64,000 bases of DNA from Microvirga lupini (GTDB lineage: Bacteria > Pseudomonadota > Alphaproteobacteria > Rhizobiales > Beijerinckiaceae). Below, piece after piece: positions 63,701 through 64,000 of this stretch. Within the stretch, counting starts at the first letter, position 1, and each line of letters begins with the position of its first letter. Below the pieces are notes generated by a model. The model had not been told where the DNA came from. It ran no database searches and worked only from the letters and a program-made list of their open reading frames with translations. The position numbers and the translations under genes were made by a program. The DNA lies in the NCBI RefSeq assembly GCF_014191055.1, contig NZ_JACHWB010000003.1, positions 493,966-557,965 of the forward strand, in the 5' to 3' direction.

Positions 63701-64000
63701 CACCATCACCGTCATCGCCTCGGATGGCGAAGCGAGTGCCTCAAGCACGTTCGCACTCACCGTCAACGATGTCCCGGATGAGACCGTCACTGCGACCGTG
63801 ACGTTCCGGGACGGTCTTGGCGGCTACGCGGGCACGATCGACACGATGATCCGGCAGAATGCGCCCGGCGCGGGGGCCGGCGCCGCCACCACCCTCAGGG
63901 TCGATGCCGACGCCAATGCCGAGTACCAGACGCTGCTCGCCTTCACCAACCTGTTCGGCACCGGACCGGGGCAGATCCCGCCCGGCGCGATCATCACCTC
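57726..64000 (+). CDS. Giant repeat-built secreted or surface protein, runs off the window
   Basis: The frame starting at ATG 57726 (GGGAGG at 57713-57718) has no stop to the right edge, at least 2,091 codons. No N-terminal signal peptide, so type I secretion with a C-terminal signal is likely (inferred). Order: seven 55-residue repeats (57750-58872), an insert with an RTX-like FVTGTPEDDTYTVSD start (58873-59441), seven more repeats (59442-60576), a PKD domain (about 60590-60885), ten He_PIG/cadherin-like domains (60890-63775) and the beginning of a DNRLRE/CBM96-like domain. DxDGD calcium motifs occur in many cadherin-like units. It is probably an adhesin or biofilm matrix protein. Confidence 0.9.
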   Translation, partial: MSAVLTAAGETRVNTFTANSQEQPAITALAGGGYVVTWMSASQDGSGYGVYAQRYGADGTPLGGEVRVNTFTTSDQYLPAITALADGGYVVTWMSASQDAPGWGIYAQRYGADGTALGGEVRVNTTTVDSQMYPAITALGAGYVVTWTSFNQDGSGWGIYAQRYGADGSALGGEVRVNTTTANSQEQPAITALAGGGYVVTWMSASQDGSGYGIYAQRYGADGTALGGEVRVNSTTDSDQMYPTITALADGGYVVTWMSWNQDGSGYGIYAQRYGADGTALGGEVRVNTTTADNQYFPVITALIGGGYVVTWMSSIQDGSSWGIYAQRYGADGTALGGEVRVNTTTANSQEQPAITALADGGFAVTWMSFNQDGSSYGVYSRTFASSDFTSFTSAVEFVTGTPEDDTYTVSDPAFLVGDDLEGSGGTDILQLTAGVSLDLTAMSGLSGVERIVGGAGDEVLVVSDARLAEVSSIDLQTGTDTLRAGEMTLDLRGKTLTGVERIVAGRTEGLTLTVDNFATALLMDAADRNITIIDATQAFTATQRQQLFDKGVESVVQGSRAYYADGTVLVEGLEVRANTTTASDQMYPDITALADGGYVVTWMSSIQDGSSWGIYAQHYGADGTALGGEVRVNTTTASEQMYPAITALAGGGYVVTWMSSGQDGSGYGVYAQRYGADGGTLGGEVRVNTFTTSDQYFPATTALAGGGYVVTWMSVNQDGSGWGIYAQCYGADGSALGGEVRVNTTAANSQERPAITALADGGFAVTWMSVDQDGSGWGIYAQRYGAEGTPLGGELRVNTTTFSNQMFPAITALAGGGYVVTWMSSGQDGSGYGIYAKRYGADGAALGGEIRVNSTTASDQANPAITALAGGGYVVTWMSINQDGSAYGIYAQRYGADGTPLGGELRINTTTANSQEQPAITALADGGFVVTWMSLNQDGSGWGIYNKVFSGTLANQAPVADAGGPYAIDEGEAVLLNAGASYDPDNDDTIVSYEWDLTGDGAFDATSATPELTLSAAQIEAIGLNPGTYTILVRVTDSTGSTHDDTASLTIANVNDAPVVVSGIADQSTAEDAPYSYDAAQHFADDDLAYGDSLTYSASGLPAWLSIDVVTGQLTGTPENGDVGAYAITVTATDDAGASISSSFTLTVDNVNDAPVVSIELADQTASEDEPFTFAVPENAFTDADGDTLTYTATLANGDPLPAWLAFDPMARTFSGTPAQTDAGTLSITVTASDGTATVSDTFDLAVGATNDTPVVVSEIADAATAEDAGYSYDASIHFSDPDGDALTYSATGLPNWLTLDTATGMLSGTPANADVGPYTITITASDAQGSASSEFVLTVTNTNDAPVVATEIADQSTNEDAPYSYNAAQHFADDDLIHADSLTYSATGLPAWLSIDAATGLITGTPANADVGSYTITVTASDGEASASSTFALAVDNVNDEPVLVTALADQAASEDEPFAFTIPEDSFSDGDGDTLTYTASLANGDPLPAWLAFDQLTRTFSGTPSQADAGTLSITVTASDGTTSASDTFDLTVGGTNDAPEVVSPIVDTSAAEDAIYSYDASTHFSDPDGDSLAYTVTGPSWLSIDAATGILFGTPTNGDVGEYQVTVMAEDPSGAEISISYTVTVNNTNDAPVVTTEIADQSTEEDAPYSYDAAQHFADDDLIHGDSLTYSASGLPAWLSIDAATGQITGTPANEDVGAYTITVTASDGEASASSTFALSVGGTNDAPVVSIELADQAASEDAPFSFTVPEDAFTDADGDALTYTATLANGDPLPAWLAFDPMTRTFSGTPSQADTGTISITVTASDGTGSVSDTFVLDVGATNDTPVLVSEIADAATAEDAGYSYDASIHFSDPDGDALTYSATGLPNWLTLDTATGMLSGTPANADVGPYTITVTASDAQGSASSEFVLTVTNTNDAPVVATEIADQSTNEDAPYSYNAAQHFADADVIHGDALTYSAAGLPAWLSIDAATGQITGTPAQADVGSYTITVIASDGEASASSTFALTVNDVPDETVTATVTFRDGLGGYAGTIDTMIRQNAPGAGAGAATTLRVDADANAEYQTLLAFTNLFGTGPGQIPPGAIIT
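57750..58872 (+). repeat. First array: seven 55-residue repeats
   Basis: Units start near 57750, 57912, 58077, 58239, 58404, 58569 and 58734; spacing is 165 bases except one of 162 that lacks one codon (GAG for GGG before YVV). Consensus landmarks: GGEVRVNT, PAITALAGGGYVVTWMS, QDGSGYGIYAQRYGADG. The repeated, near-identical coding sequence indicates recent tandem duplication. Seven units would fit one seven-bladed beta-propeller. Confidence 0.9.
59442..60576 (+). repeat. Second array: seven 55-residue repeats
   Basis: Units start at 59442, 59607, 59772, 59937, 60102, 60267 and 60432, each exactly 165 bases. They match the first array closely, with small changes such as RYGAEG and KRYGADG. 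The array is followed by a PKD domain. Confidence 0.9.
60890..63775 (+). repeat. Ten cadherin-like domains in a three-domain period
   Basis: Domains of about 95 residues fall into three types by their opening: A (ADQSTAEDAPYSYDAAQHF), B (ELADQTASEDEPFTF) and C (ADAATAEDAGYSYDASIHF). The order is A-B-C-A-B-C-A-B-C-A, with a period near 870 bases. One stretch is nearly identical at 61489-61790 and 63217-63518, 1,728 bases apart (576 codons), pointing to recent duplication of two A-B-C blocks. Confidence 0.88.

Noticed and set aside
57726..64000. Long open frames on the minus strand and in other plus-strand frames inside the giant gene, up to 351 codons
   Set aside because: They mirror the high-GC, repeat-rich coding strand, lack ribosome-binding sites and repeat with the same 165-base or 870-base period as the real gene.

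Overview
The window reads as a chromosomal segment of a high-GC alphaproteobacterium of the order Hyphomicrobiales. Supporting markers are a PopZ-type DUF2497 protein, an EipB/DUF1849 envelope protein, DivK next to DUF3572, a phasin, DUF1489, an EcfG-type sigma factor with GGAAC-N16/17-CGTT promoters, and an Aap/Bzt-type amino-acid transporter. Methylobacteriaceae, for example Microvirga, is my best guess for the family; that is an inference from gene content. There are no insertion sequences, prophage, integrases or CRISPR arrays. Most of the window is ordinary core genome.

Layout. 0.2-1.7 kb: double cold-shock protein and PhoH ATPase. 2.1-6.8 kb: sugar genes, with ribokinase facing a minus-strand run of xylulokinase, fructokinase and an AGE-family sugar isomerase. 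7.0-7.7 kb: a sigma factor that looks like NepR (anti-sigma) fused in frame to EcfG (general stress sigma). 7.9-9.9 kb: RtcB RNA ligase and two unknown genes. 10.1-12.9 kb: a lipid-linked sugar transfer trio (GT39, GT2, LpxB-N-like membrane protein). 12.9-18.8 kb: cystathionine beta-lyase and the aapJQMP operon. 18.9-25.5 kb: SseA, AlaX-type editing protein, photolyase, tRNA-Asn, tRNA-Cys, a Pcm-family methyltransferase, TolC and PopZ. 25.6-32.5 kb: ValS, an NRAMP Mn transporter with a palindromic operator, and an orphan acyl-CoA carboxylase alpha subunit. 32.5-36.5 kb: small unknowns, GST, a J-domain membrane protein and a DD-carboxypeptidase with a SPOR domain. 36.7-40.5 kb: phasin with paired operators, and clpS-clpA plus a small membrane protein. 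40.6-48.9 kb: HWE sensor kinase, flavin reductase, FemAB-like protein, GDPD-RidA pair, EipB, zinc-ribbon DinB, DUF3572 and DivK. 49.0-52.4 kb: a candidate small RNA, adenine deaminase and a FUSC protein.

52.6-55.4 kb is a block of small, mostly unknown envelope or stress genes. Three near-perfect EcfG promoters sit upstream of a glutaredoxin-like/SPW pair, a small membrane protein and a 53-residue protein; a fourth, weaker one precedes an SGNH hydrolase. With the NepR-EcfG fusion at 7 kb, this makes the general stress response the main regulatory theme of the window.

57.7 kb to the right edge is one giant open reading frame (at least 2,091 codons, no stop before the edge). It encodes a repeat-built surface or secreted protein: seven 55-residue repeats, an RTX-like insert, seven more 55-residue repeats, a PKD domain, ten cadherin-like domains in an A-B-C-A-B-C-A-B-C-A order, and the start of a DNRLRE/CBM96-like domain. 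The two arrays of exactly seven repeats suggest two seven-bladed beta-propellers. This protein and the NepR-EcfG fusion are the two items most worth following up.
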